Both the position numbers and the translations under genes were made by a program. Below the pieces are notes generated by a model. The model was not told where the DNA came from, ran no database searches, and saw only the letters and a list, made by a program, of their open reading frames with translations. A stretch of DNA of 64,000 bases, taken from Neocallimastix lanati (nom. inval.) (Eukaryota; Neocallimastigomycota; Neocallimastigomycetes; Neocallimastigales; Neocallimastigaceae). Positions 48,229-60,964 of the stretch are shown here, one piece after another; the stretch's first letter is position 1, and each line of letters opens with the position of its first letter. The DNA lies in NCBI GenBank assembly GCA_016946835.1, contig JACVTC010000021.1, forward strand, positions 1,223,501-1,287,500, given 5' to 3'.

Positions 48229-49763
48229 ATGAAGAGCTGGTGTACTAAACTTTTTATGGTAGCTACTTTAATGTCTGCACTTTAGGTCGTCGTTGTATAG
48301 TTAAAAATGATCAAAATAAGAATGAAAATCCTTCTATTGATGATCATCCTTCAAATGAACTTTTTAATGAACAATTTCGTCCTCAAATTCATTTCACTCC
48401 TTCAAAGAATTGAATGAACGATCCAAATGGTATGATCTATGTAGATGGAACTTATCATCTCTTTTTCCAATATAATCCTGAAGCAAATGTTTGGGGAAAT
48501 ATGAGTTGGGGTCATGCTACTTCTACTGATCTTATGCATTGGACTGAACATCCTGTAGCCATTACTCGTGATGAACTTGGTGACGTCTTTTCTGGTTCTG
48601 CTGTTATTGATAAATACAATACCGCTGGTTTCGGTAATGATACAATGATTGCTATTTTTACTTCTGCTGGTAGTGCCCAACAACAATCTATTGCTTACAG
48701 TATTGATGATGGATTAACCTTCACTCGTTATGAGAATAATCCTATCATCAAGAATGATAATGATTTACAACGTGATCCTAAAGTATTCTGGCATGAAGAA
48801 TCAAAACAATGGATTATGTGTCTTGCTCAAGGATGGAAAATGGGAATTGAAATATGGGGTTCATCCGATCTTAAAAATTGGAATAAATTAAGTGAATTTA
48901 AACATGATCTTCCTGATCGTCCAAAAATTCAATGGGAATGTCCTGATCTTATTTCATTTGAATATAATGGTAAAAAGAAATGGGTTCTTCTTGTAAGTGT
49001 TAATCCAGGAGGTTATATCATCGGTTCAGGAACAATGTATTTCATTGGAGACTTTGATGGTAAAAGATTTACAGCTGAAGAACGTAACTATCCTCTCTGG
49101 ATTGATTATGGAATGGATAATTATGCAGGAGTTACATGGGGAAATACCGGAGATCGTCGTGTCTTCCTTGGATGGATGAATAATTGGGAATATGCTGATA
49201 AAGTACCAAATTCTCCATGGCGTTCTGCTATGACTTTACCAAGAGAATTAAAATTAAAAGAATTGAATGGAGAATTAATTTTATCTAGTCCAGTTGTTAA
49301 AGAAATTGAAGGAATTGCTAAAAAATGGAATAAATTTGAAGGTGTTAATGATTCTAAATTCAGAATTATTAATGGTAAAACTGATAAAGCCTATCAAGTT
49401 CAACTTAATATTGAACTCAATAAAGATAGTATTATTACTCTTAGTAATTCTAAAGATGAAAAATTAATCATTGAAATTGATGCTGCCAATCGTAAATTAA
49501 CTACTCATCGTGATGATAAAACTGGACAATCTGAATTCTCTGATAAATATGTCGTTAAATCTATTGATGCTCCTCTTAATACAGAAAGTTCCACCTTAAA
49601 GCTTGATGTTTATGTTGATCAATCCTCAGTAGAAATTCTTTCAGATGATGGAAGAATGTCTATGACTAATTTAGTATTCCCATCTTCAATTTATGATTCA
49701 CTTTCAGTCTCTGGTGCCAAATATACAGTTAAAGTTAGACCAATTAAAAGTATTCATACTTAA
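48229..49763 (+). pseudogene. GH32 copy 4, broken near its 5' end
   Basis: This aligns with the intact copies from the ATG at 48229. A one-base deletion near 48280 (ctgcacttta, where intact copies have one base more) shifts the frame after about 16 codons to a TAG. Further on, the Trp codon of WMNDPNG has become TGA (48411-48413). From the ATG at 48414 the remaining 449 codons are open, with NDPNG, RDPK and WECPDL preserved. A product starting there would lack the signal peptide and the first propeller strand, so it is unlikely to be a secreted enzyme. The shared proximal promoter sequence is present. The small number of changes means it died recently. It has GSSDLKN in common with copy 6. 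Confidence 0.9.
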
Positions 49764-51452
49764 ATTTAAAAAAAAAAAAAAAAAGCAAATAAATTAAAAT
49801 ATATATGCTTAAATATCTAAAAAAGAATAAATATTTATATATAAATAATATCCTTAAAAATAATTATATTTATAAAAATATAAATTATTAATTAAAATTA
49901 TTAAAATATAGATATTTAGTTAAAAAATAACTGAATTACATAAAATAAAACCTTATTAAAGATACTAAAATAAATTTTTTTAACATAATAATAAGTATAA
50001 AAATTTTAAATTTATAATAATTTTAAAATACTATATTATTCAATATAACATAATAATAATAAATGTAAAAAAAATAGATAAATATATAATGAAAAAAAAA
50101 TGTAAATAAATAAAGAAATATAAAAAATATAAAAACGTTATTTAAATAAATAAAATAATTAAAACATAATAAAAAATAAATTTATTTATAAAAGAAATTA
50201 AACTATATAAAAAATATTTTAAATATTTTTTTTTCTTTTTTTTTAATTTCATATTTATTTATTTTTAAATATTTTTATCACTAATTTTAATTTATCTTAA
50301 AAATTAATGCTTTTCATTTATAGTAAGTACTTTAGAAATTAATAAAACTTTAATTTAAAAATTAAAAATGCATGTTTAAAATTTTTAAAAAAAGCATCGT
50401 AACATCACATAAAATTAATTAATAATTATCATTAAAAAAAAAAAAAGAGACAAAAATAATTTTAGAAAAATTATTAGTTTTATATATATATGGATATAAT
50501 AATGAATTTAAAAATATTACAAAGTAAATTATAAAAATTATTAAAAATCGATAAAAATTATATAAAAATAAAAATAATAGTAATAATTATTAAAAAAAAA
50601 AAAAAAAAAAAAAAATATTAATTTAAATCTAAATATTTATATTACTTTATTTAAATTATCATCAATATTTAATATATATATTTTTATATATAGATAACAA
50701 AGTATTTTATCATATATATTTCAAATTATTCATCCATACTTGGAAGATACAACGATCATCAGTATTTTCCGACATAGCACGACATAATAATCCATTCCAT
50801 AATCAATCGAAAAAAGATAGATACTTTTATTAGTATTAAATATTTTAACCATATGAAAAACATTAGTATATATTTATTATAAAGAATTTTTTCGTATTTT
50901 TAAACAATTTTTAAGTATAAAAAGAAATATTAAAATATATAAATATTATAAGAAAAAAGTTGATAATACTACAGTAATTAAATATTTAATAAATCAAAAA
51001 ATGAATAAATCTACAATAATTAATTGAAAAAAAAATTTAAATAAAAGCCATCAAATGGGTTTTAATAAATATAAATTAATTTAATATTAAATAAAGTTGA
51101 ATAGTAAATAATAATTAATTAAAATTTTAAATTAATATAAAATTTTGAGGAACAATTAAAAGATGATTATATACAAATTATATACAATTATAAACCGTTT
51201 TAATGGGAATTTTTTATTCATATTTAAGCCTTATTAAATAATAGTTTTATTTTATATTGTAATCATTTAAAATTCATAATTATTTATATAACAATATTTT
51301 ATTACACTTTTAATATTTGTTTCTTAATAATAATTATTATTTTTATTTTTAAATAATTTTTATCAATTTTTAATATTTTTTTTTTTTTTAAATTTTTATT
51401 TTAATGCTTTAAAATTCATTATTATATATAAAAATATAAATTTTTAAAAAGG

Positions 51453-51494
<42 letters not shown>

Positions 51495-51937
51495 ATTATT
51501 ATATTATTTTTTATTTTTATAGTGTATATTATTAATAGCAATATTTATTATTTAAAATTATTAAAATATTTTTTTATCTATATTTTTTTTTAATTTTTAT
51601 ATATTTTTATAATTATTTCTTAAAAAAAATTTAAAATTTGTAAAATCTTATATATTGATATCATTATTAATTCATTTAAAGAGGTTAATTAAAACTTTCA
51701 TTTATGGAAAGTATCTAAAAAATAAATAAAACTTTAATTTAGAATGTAATATTCACATTTAAAATTTTTTTAAAAAAAAATATCATAATATTATTTATTA
51801 TTAAAAAAAAAAAAATGAATAATAGATAAAATTAAAATTTACATCATTGAAATAATATTTATTTTTATTAATATATATTAAATATAAAAGTATTACAAAA
51901 TAAATATTACTTCAATAATGTTAATTTTAATTTTATC

Positions 51938-51968
<31 letters not shown>

Positions 51969-52607
51969 TTTTTTTTTGATAATTAATATTATGTGATGTA
52001 ATAATATTTTTAATATATATTTACAATAATAAAAAAAATAAGAATAATAAGTTTTAACTTCTCTAAAAATTTATTGTTATGTATATAATAAAAAGAAGAA
52101 TAAAATTTTAGATCTTCTTGAAATTTATATTGTTACAAATAATAATAAATTTTAAAATTATAAAAATGTAAATTAAAAAATTTTATTAAAAATGGATAAA
52201 AATTATTTAAAAATTTAATTAATAATAATTATTAAAAAAAATAATATTAAAATTAAAATCCATATTTATATTATTTTATTGAAATTATTTTAATATTTGT
52301 ATTTATATTTATTTATTTTTTATATTAAAACTTTTAAATTAATAATTATAAAATTTAATAACCATGATCTATTTCTACTTTTTTATGGTAAAAATAATAA
52401 AAATAAATAAAAATATAGTGGAATATTTCAAAAAAAAAATATAAAAGTAAAAAAAAATTTCCTAAAAGAAAATTAAAATTAAAATAAATAATTAAATTAA
52501 ATAATATAAATAAAAACATAAAATTTTAATAATTAATATATAATTATTATATATTAAATTTTTAATAAAAAAATTTTTTTTTTTACTTAATTAAAATAAT
52601 TTAAAAA
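49764..52607. other. Spacer between GH32 copies 4 and 5
   Basis: This begins with the 3' flank shared by copies 4, 5 and 6 (gcaaataaattaaaat, gcttaaatatctaaaaa). It is a diverged, inverted version of spacer I1/I2: a GH32 relic on the minus strand (50700-50880), the conserved block (about 51115-51255) and the upstream region of copy 5. It also has (ATT)n at 51453-51490 and 51943-51965. Confidence 0.75.
50700..50880 (-). pseudogene. GH32 relic fragment between copies 4 and 5
   Basis: The minus strand reads pieces equivalent to IDYGMDYYV and DDRCIFQVWMNNLKY with stops and shifts, from the same part of GH32 as the relics at 38445 and 42625. Its position relative to the conserved block is the same as in spacers I1 and I2, in inverted orientation. 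Confidence 0.7.
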
Positions 52608-54143
52608 ATGAAAAATTGGTGTACTAAACTTTTCATGGTAGCTACTTTAATGTCTACCTCTTTAGGTCGTCGTTGTATAGTTAAAAATGATCAAAATAAT
52701 AAGGAAAATCCTTCCATTGATGATCATCCTTCAAATGAACTTTTCAATGAACAATTTCGTCCTCAAATTCATTTCACTCCTTCAAAGAATTGGATGAATG
52801 ATCCAAATGGTATGGTCTATGTAGATGGAACTTATCATCTCTTTTTCCAATATAATCCTGAAGCAAATGTTTGGGGAAATATGAGTTGGGGTCATGCTAC
52901 TTCTACTGATCTTATGCATTGGACTGAACATCCTGTAGCCATTACTCGTGATGAACTTGGTGACGTCTTCTCTGGTTCTGCAGTTATTGATAAATACAAT
53001 ACCGCTGGTTACGGAAACGATACAATGATTGCTATTTTTACTTCTGCTGGAAGTGCCCAACAACAATCTATTGCTTATAGTATTGATGATGGATTAACCT
53101 TCACTCGTTATGAGAATAATCCTATCATCAAGAATGATAATGATTTACAACGTGATCCTAAAGTATTCTGGCATGAAGAATCAAAACAATGGATTATGTG
53201 TCTTGCTCAAGGATGGAAGATGGGAATTGAAATTTGGGGTTCAACCGATCTTAAAAATTGGAATAAATTAAGTGAATTTAAACATGATCTTCCTGATCGT
53301 CCAAAAATTCAATGGGAATGTCCTGATCTTATTTCATTTGAATATAATGGTAAAAAGAAATGGGTTCTTCTTGTAAGTGTTAATCCAGGAGGTTATATCA
53401 TTGGTTCAGGAACAATGTATTTCATTGGAGACTTTGATGGTAAAAGATTTACAGCTGATGAACGTAATTATCCTCTCTGGATTGATTATGGTATGGATAA
53501 TTATGCAGGAGTTACATGGGGAAATACAGGAGATCGTCGTGTCTTCCTTGGATGGATGAATAATTGGGAATATGCTGATAAAGTACCAAATTCTCCATGG
53601 CGTTCTGCTATGACTTTACCAAGAGAATTAAAATTAAAAGAATTGAATGGAGAATTAATTTTATCTAGTCCAGTTGTTAAAGAAATTGAAGGAATTGCTA
53701 AAAAATGGAATAAATTTGAAGGTGTTAATGATTCTAAATTCAGAATTATTAATGGTAAAACTGATAAAGCCTATCAAGTTCAACTTAATATTGAACTCAA
53801 TAAAGATAGTACTATTACTCTTAGTAATTCTAAAGATGAAAAATTAATCATTGAAATTGATGCTGCCAATCGTAAATTAACTACTCATCGTGATGATAAA
53901 ACTGGACAATCTGATTTCTCAGATAAATATGTCATTAAATCTATTGATGCTCCTCTTAATACAGAAAGTTCCACTTTAAAGCTTGATATATATGTTGATC
54001 AATCCTCAGTAGAAATTCTTTCAGATGATGGAAGAATGTCTATGACTAATTTAGTATTCCCATCTTCAATTTATGATTCACTTTCAGTCTCTGGTGCCAA
54101 ATATACAATTAAAATTAGACCAATCAAAAGTATTCATGCTTAA
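52608..54143 (+). CDS. GH32 fructan/sucrose hydrolase, copy 5 (intact)
   Basis: 511 aa with signal peptide MKNWCTKLFMVATLMSTSLG and residues Asp65, Asp183 and Glu237 in place. Distinct residues are NNKEN, AGYGND, TADERN, LDIYVD and YTIKIRPIKSIHA. NNKEN and AGYGND are shared with copy 6, so these two form the more diverged pair. It has the same proximal upstream region as copies 1, 2 and 4, and the shared 3' flank. Confidence 0.93.
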   Translation: MKNWCTKLFMVATLMSTSLGRRCIVKNDQNNKENPSIDDHPSNELFNEQFRPQIHFTPSKNWMNDPNGMVYVDGTYHLFFQYNPEANVWGNMSWGHATSTDLMHWTEHPVAITRDELGDVFSGSAVIDKYNTAGYGNDTMIAIFTSAGSAQQQSIAYSIDDGLTFTRYENNPIIKNDNDLQRDPKVFWHEESKQWIMCLAQGWKMGIEIWGSTDLKNWNKLSEFKHDLPDRPKIQWECPDLISFEYNGKKKWVLLVSVNPGGYIIGSGTMYFIGDFDGKRFTADERNYPLWIDYGMDNYAGVTWGNTGDRRVFLGWMNNWEYADKVPNSPWRSAMTLPRELKLKELNGELILSSPVVKEIEGIAKKWNKFEGVNDSKFRIINGKTDKAYQVQLNIELNKDSTITLSNSKDEKLIIEIDAANRKLTTHRDDKTGQSDFSDKYVIKSIDAPLNTESSTLKLDIYVDQSSVEILSDDGRMSMTNLVFPSSIYDSLSVSGAKYTIKIRPIKSIHA

Positions 54144-55073
54144 ATTTAAAAAAAAAAAAAAGCAAATAAATTAAAATAATATATGCTTAAATATCTAAAA
54201 ATATAAAATAAATATAAAGTATTTAAATAAAATCCTTAGTAATAATTATATTATATATATTTAAATTACTACTCACTTATAAACTCGTTTCAAAATAGTA
54301 TATATATTACTTATAATTCAAATTTAAAAATTACATTAAAAATAAACCATTCGATATATATAAAATAAAAGAAATTTTATTATTAATTAATGATGAATAA
54401 AATAAAGAAACATAACATTTATAAAAGTATTTTTTAAATAAATTACATAATTAAAAATATAATAAAAATTAAATTAATATAAAAAATAATTATATTATAA
54501 ACTACATTTGAATAAAAAAAAATGTAAATAAATCAATTAAATAATAAAAATTATTTATATAAATAATATTCTACTTTAAAAATATATATTAAATTTAAAA
54601 AATTTTTAAAGAAAATTTAAGATTTTAAAAAAATTGTAATAAAATATTTTATTAATACTTTAAATAGTAAAATAAAACAAAAATTTATTAATACATTATA
54701 ATAGATTGTGGTTTTAATTTTTTCAAAATGTTATTAATAATAAAAAATTCATAAAAATTAATAAATAGATTAATTTCTATATTTTATAGATATTATGATA
54801 TTTCTAAAAAACTTTTATATGTTATTTATAAAATTATTATTTAAATGTTTAAAATTTGCTTTTATTCGTATTTTTTTTTTAACAATCTTTAGAAATAATT
54901 TTTTAATAAGTTTTTAAATATTTTTATTTTTAATTTTAATTTATTTAAAAGATTAAATAATACTTTCATTTATGGAAAGTATCTAAAAAATTAATAAAAC
55001 TAATTTTGAAAATAAAACACATGCTTAAATTTTAAAAAAAAAAAAAATCATAACATCACATAAAATTAATTTT

Positions 55074-55110
<37 letters not shown>

Positions 55111-55321
55111 AATAAATAAATAAAAAAAATAGAAAATAATTTAAAAATAAAAATATATATATATGGTAAAAATTAAAAAATTTATTAAAAATGGATAAAA
55201 ATTATATAAAAATAAAATTATTAATAATAATTATTAATAAACTGAATATTAATTTAAATCTAAATTTATACTATTTTATCTATTTTATTGAATTTATGTT
55301 TATTATTTCATAAATATTTAT

Positions 55322-55515
55322 ATATTTGAAGAACATGGTACTTTGTCAACATATTCCCAATTATTCATCCATTTTAGGAAGGTACGATGATCATCAGTAT
55401 TTCTCATATAATACTTGCATAATTATCCATTAAATAATCAATCCAATTAGGATAACTATCTTCATCAACAATAAATGTTTTACCCATCAAAGTTAGAAAT
55501 GAAATGCCTTTATAT
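55322..55515 (-). pseudogene. GH32 relic fragment
   Basis: The minus strand holds FLKWMNNWEYVDKVPCS-like and WVKHLLLMK-like stretches and an LIDYLMDNYASI-like stretch, with frame breaks. These are equivalent to the FIGDFDG...VFLGWMNNWEYADKVPNS region of the intact genes. Confidence 0.75.
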
Positions 55516-55884
55516 ATATATATTATAAATTTTTTTTTTTAATTTTTTACCATTTTTAAACAAAAATGAGATAATAAAATATAAGAGTTTAAAAAAAAAT
55601 AAAAATAAAGTTGAAACTCTTGCATACAATAATTAATAAATTTTCAATGATCAATTAGACTCAATTGAAAAATATTAAAAAAAATAATATTAAATTTATT
55701 CAATAATAAATGTAATTGAATAATAATAATAATAAATAATATTCAATTAAACTTTAAATTTATAAATTTTGAGAAACAATGAAAGGATAATTTCGTATAA
55801 TTTATACCATATCATTGAAAATTTTTATTCAAGTTTAAACTTTATTAATAATGAAATTTTTTTTTGATGATTCATATGTTTAAA

Positions 55885-56035
55885 TTACAAAAATTTGATT
55901 TTCTATAGTTCTACCTTGAAATTTAACCTTTATGTTGATCAATCTTCTGTAAAAATTTTCTAGTGATAGAAATGTTTAGTATTCGCTGGAGTGAAATGCA
56001 CAATTAAAGTATGATTAATTAAAATTATTTACTTC
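55885..56035 (+). pseudogene. GH32 C-terminal relic fragment
   Basis: The plus strand reads SSTLKFNLYVDQSSVKIF and later SGVKCTIKV with stops between. This matches SSTLKLDVYVDQSSVEIL...SGAKYTVKV at the end of the intact proteins. It is opposite in orientation to the nearby relic at 55322-55515. Confidence 0.75.
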
Positions 56036-56519
56036 ATAGTTTAAAAAAAAAAAAAAAAAAAATTAATTTAAAAATTTCATGTTTAAATTACATTGATAAA
56101 TATATATATTTCAATAATATATTTAAATAATAAAAATTTTAAATAAATAATATTAAAAATAATTTAAGATTTTAAATAAATTACGTTAATAAAAATTATT
56201 AATACTAAAAACTAATTATAATAAATCATAAATTTATTTTCACGATTTAATAAATTAAAGTTTTAATTTTTTTAAATTTATTAATAATAAGGAATATCAA
56301 AAGTTAAGATTAAATAGATTTATTTTTATATTTTACAATTTCGTTTTTGAAAGTTATATATATATATTATAATTATACTTAATATTTTATTATACAATAA
56401 TAAAAAAAAAAAAAAAAAAATATATATATTTTTATTTCACATAAATATAAAATTCCAAAATATATAAAATTATATAGTTTAATTTAATATTTCCATGAAT
56501 TTTTAATGAAATATTTATT

Positions 56520-57420
56520 TGAGCTAGACGATTATTCCAAAAAGAAATGACATGTAAGACTATGTCATTTTTACAGTAATAACTAAAAAAAAATATCTTG
56601 AAGAACATAATATTAAGAAAAGTAATTGTATTGATTGTGAATCTTCAAAATTAAACAAGGCATCCTTCAATAAATCTACCTCTTGTACGTCAAAACTCTT
56701 TGAATTAATTCACTGCGACTTTTTATGATCCCTTAAATTATCAAGAAATAATTATAAATATGTAATTATCTTTCTAGATGATTACAATAGGAAAAACTGA
56801 ATTTATTTGATGAAGAAAAGAACTGAGTTCACTGACATTTTCGCTTATTTTGTTTGAATAGTTTCCAATGAACAGAATTTAACCATCGTTAAGATTCAAT
56901 CTAATAATGGAAAAGAGAATATATCTAATAAATTTTATCATTTTGTTCAGAAATTGGTATTCAGAAGACTTTTTGTTCCAAGAAACCTCCAGAATAATGG
57001 CAGAGCTGAAAGACTTAATGGTACCTTAGAGAACGTATTGAAAATAATGTTAAGCCAAATAAAACTCTGTAAAAATTTTTGGGAAGATGAAATTAAAACA
57101 GCTAATTATATTTATAATATCACCCCAAAAAGTTCTATTGACTTTAAAATCCCTGATGAGCTTTATTACAAAAAACCTATGAATATCGATAAATTACGAG
57201 TCTTTGGTTATAAAGCTTTCTATTATATATTATATAGATCCATACTTAAAAGAAAACAATTTTTATTCAAATAAAAAGCCATATATATTCTTAGTATACG
57301 ACACAAATGCTAATAGATATATTATTATGGATTATGAAACGTTAAAAACAAACGTAACACAATGTCATTTGTAAAATAGACACATCATTGTTTATCTCCA
57401 ATCAAGATTCCATATTTTTC
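56520..57420 (+). mobile_element. Copia integrase-region fragment, broken fossil
   Basis: The most readable part (about 56954-57274) has the copia integrase signature NNGRAERLNGTLENVL, followed by KNFWEDEIKTANYIYN and PDELYYKKP and a weakly readable GYKAFY. Upstream sequence resembles the earlier part of the integrase core. No LTR, gag or RT was recognised next to it, so it is a fragment. It is broken, with at least several breaks. Confidence 0.8.
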
Positions 57421-57744
57421 ATACTGATTAAAAATGATATAATGAACAAGTTAATCTAAATTGGTAAGAGGGGATAACTTTGACGAACACCTCTCTTAAT
57501 ACTAAATAATTTCGATAATTCTTATTAATAAGTATTTTATGTTTACTATGATTAATGTATTTATGAAATGATATAATGTTGCTAAACATGGGTTACTAAT
57601 ATATAATACATGTAATTCGAATTATATATAAACACCTGTACTACGTATGAAAGTCTTATCTTATAAATATATTAAATTATTAATAAATTTAAGTAAATAA
57701 GTTACTATTAAAAATAAAAAAATAAAAAAAAAAAAAAAAAATTT
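57421..57744. other. Spacer, nothing recognised
   Basis: Moderately A/T-rich sequence after the integrase fragment. No reading frame or repeat is supported. Confidence 0.4.
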
Positions 57745-58460
57745 TATCAAATTACTAAATCATGTTAAAAACCTCAATGTTTTATTTATTTACAAATTTT
57801 ATATGAAGAAAAAGACTTATTTTTTTAATATGTTTGTATATTAACACATACATATTTCAATACATTAAATATATGTATTTCAAATTAGTTTCATAAAAGA
57901 GGTTTATAGAAAATAAAAAATTTTTTGAAATTAAATCATTTGTATTAAAAACTGTTTAAACTATATATTATTATTATATATCCTAATTATTTGTAATATA
58001 CTATTCTAGTTATTAAATAACACATGCATTATATGCATAAGTATGTATATGTAAATGTACATGTATATGTATACATGAGTTGTATATGCATCAACTAGCA
58101 ATAACAACAGATATCTTGTAATTAAATTATGGATGATAACATGCATATTTAATACTGCATATAATAGATGATGCGGCGTATTAATATAGTATATGATTAA
58201 TATTTAATTATTATGTAACTTTGTATAATCACAATCATGCTTATATACAACACATGTATATGCTTGTTTATGTTATATATGCAGTCATACCCATGTACAC
58301 GTACAACGCATACAAATAATTTGTGTTCTAACTGTATCGTTTATATATAGCTATATCATATTGCATGTATTTAAAATTATAATAAAAGTTATGAAATAAT
58401 AATATTTTAACACTTATATAAGAAGATATAGAATTATAAAATTAACTTTCGTTATATACA
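57745..58460. repeat. Dispersed repeat, copy 2, with an extra ~350 bp segment
   Basis: The two flanks match 24061-24440. Between them, about 58020-58370, lies an extra segment of less A/T-rich sequence (acatgtatatg, catacccatgtacacgta, gcggcgtattaata) that the first copy lacks. The extra segment may be an inserted element. No target duplication was found. Confidence 0.5.
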
Positions 58461-58714
58461 TATATATATATATATTTTAATTTTATAAATGTTATTTCAC
58501 GATTTTAAATGAATTTCGTTGATTTGAAAAGTTTTTTTTATTATTACTATATTTAATTATTTTTTTGTTGTGTAAGTAAAATTTAATCATAAACTCTTTT
58601 AATTATTCTAATTTTAATTATTGTTAAGGATTTTAGTTATATATATTCTTTTTATTTTATTTTTAGGTATTTAAGCATATATTATTTTAATTTATTTGCT
58701 TTTTTTATTTAAAC

Positions 58715-60250
58715 TTAAGCGTAAATACTTTTAATTGGTCTAACTTTAACTGTATATTTGGCACCAGAGACTGAAAGTGAATCATAAATAGAAGATGGGA
58801 ATACTAAATTAGTCATAGACATTCTTCCATCATCAGAGAGAGTTTCTACTGAAGATTGATCAACATAAACATCAAGCTTTAAAGTGGAACTTTCTGTATT
58901 AAGAGGAGCATCAATAGATCTAATAACATATTTATCAGAGAAATCAGATTGTCCAGTTTTTTCATCACGATGAGTAGTTAATTTACGATTGCTGGCATCA
59001 ATTTCAATGATTAATTTTTCATCTTTAGAATTACTAAGAGTAATAATACTATCTTTATTGAGTTCAATATTAAGTTGAACTTGATAGGCTTTATCAGTTT
59101 TACCATTAATAATTCTGAATTTAGAATCATTAACACCTTCAAATTTATTCCATTTTTTAGCAATTCCTTCAATTTCTTTAACAACTGGACTACATAAAAT
59201 TAATTCTCCATTTAATTCTTTTAATTTTAATTCTCTTGGTAAAGTCATAGCAGAACGCCATGGAGAATTTGGTACTTTATCAGCATATTCCCAATTATTC
59301 ATCCATCCAAGGAAGACACGACGATCTCCGGTATTTCCCCATGTAACACCTGCATAATTATCCATTCCATAATCAATCCAAAGAGGATAGTTACGTTCTT
59401 CAGCTATAAATCTTTTACCATCAAAGTCTCCAATGAAATACATTGTTCCTGAACCAATGATATAACCTCCTGGATTAACACTTACAAGAAGAACCCATTT
59501 CTTTTTACCATTATATTCAAATGAAATAAGATCAGGACATTCCCATTGAATTTTTGGACGATCAGGAAGATCATGTTTAAATTCACTTAATTTATTCCAA
59601 TTTTTAAGATCGGATGAACCCCAAATTTCAATTCCCATTTTCCATCCTTGAGCAAGACACATAATCCATTGTTTTGATTCTTCATGCCAAAATACTTTAG
59701 GATCACGTTGTAAATCATTATCATTCTTGATGATAGGATTATTCTCATAACGAGTGAAGGTTAATCCATTATTAATGCTATATGCAATAGATTGTTGTTG
59801 GGCACTTCCAGCAGAAGTAAAAATAGCAATCATTGTATCATTTCCGTAACCAGCGGTATTATATTTATCAATAACAGCAGAACCAGAAAAGACGTCACCA
59901 AGTTCATCACGAGTAATGGCTACAGGATGTTCAGTCCAATGCATAAGATCAGTAGAAGTAGCATGACCCCAACTCATATTTCCCCAAACATTTGCTTCAG
60001 GATTATATTGGAAAAAGAGATGATAAGTTCCATCTACATAGACCATACCATTTGGATCATTCATCCAATTTTTTGAAGGAGTGAAATGAATTTGAGGACG
60101 AAATTGTTCATTAAAAAGTTCATTTGAAGGATGATCATCAATAGAAGGATTTTCCTTATTATTTTGATCATTAATAACTATACAACGACGACCTAAAGAG
60201 GTAGACATTAAGGTAGCAACTATATAAAGTTTTGTATACTAATACTTCAT
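58715..60250 (-). CDS. GH32 copy 6: open frame, but signal peptide interrupted by a stop at codon 4
   Basis: The family ATG lies at 60250-60248, but codon 4 is TAG (60241-60239) where the others have Trp. The next in-frame ATG (60208, Met15 of the family) opens 497 codons with NDPNG, RDPK and WECPDL intact. A protein starting there would begin MSTSLGRRC without the hydrophobic segment, so it may stay in the cytosol or not be made. It carries several private substitutions (INNGLTF, FIAEERN, LILCSP, DASNRK, VETLSDD), as expected under relaxed constraint. Its upstream region differs from that of copies 1, 2, 4 and 5. The 3' flank is the shared one. It is either a young pseudogene or an intracellular variant. 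Confidence 0.85.
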
Positions 60251-60933
60251 TTTAAATTATTTTTTTTTATTTAAAGTTAAGTAATAATAACAAATATATT
60301 TTTTTTAAATAATATTAGATGTTAATTTTTATTTTTTATTTGTATTTTATACTTTTATTTGATTAAGTAGTAAATTTTATTAATTTTTTTAAAAAATATA
60401 ATATTATATTTGTGTATATATGTATTCTTATTATAAATATTTTATTCACGTTGCATTTTATTATCTCATATATTAATTTTTTATATATAGCATTAATTAA
60501 TTATACTATTTTAATAATTTAAAAATGGATCATATTATTAATAATATAATAGATATTAAAGTTATATTGTGGTGAACTGATATTACTATTTACGATATGT
60601 TTTTTTTACTTTTTTTATTTTTATTAATTTTATTTTGTCTAATTTGTAATATTTATTTTTTATTTCTTAATAAATAAATTTCTATATATCAATAATTTTT
60701 TTTTTCTTTTTTGTTTTACTTTTTGTTATAGTATAAAATATTTACTTTACCTTAATTATTAATATTTCAAGAAAAATGTTATATTTAATAATTTTTAAAA
60801 ATTTTAAAATTTATATTTATTGTTTAAAGTACAATATATCTTCCAATTAAACAATTATAAAGAAAATTTTATTTTTAATAATATAAATTTTATTTTATAA
60901 TAAATTAATAAATAAATAAATAAATAATTAATT

Positions 60934-60964
<31 letters not shown>

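Larger units (their letters stand above)
54144..56519. other. A+T-rich spacer with two GH32 relics
   Basis: No intact gene. The copy 5 3' flank is followed by A/T-rich sequence with long A-runs (55076-55107). A relic on the minus strand (55322-55515), a weak version of the conserved block (about 55745-55860) and a C-terminal GH32 relic on the plus strand (55885-56035) follow. Confidence 0.7.
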
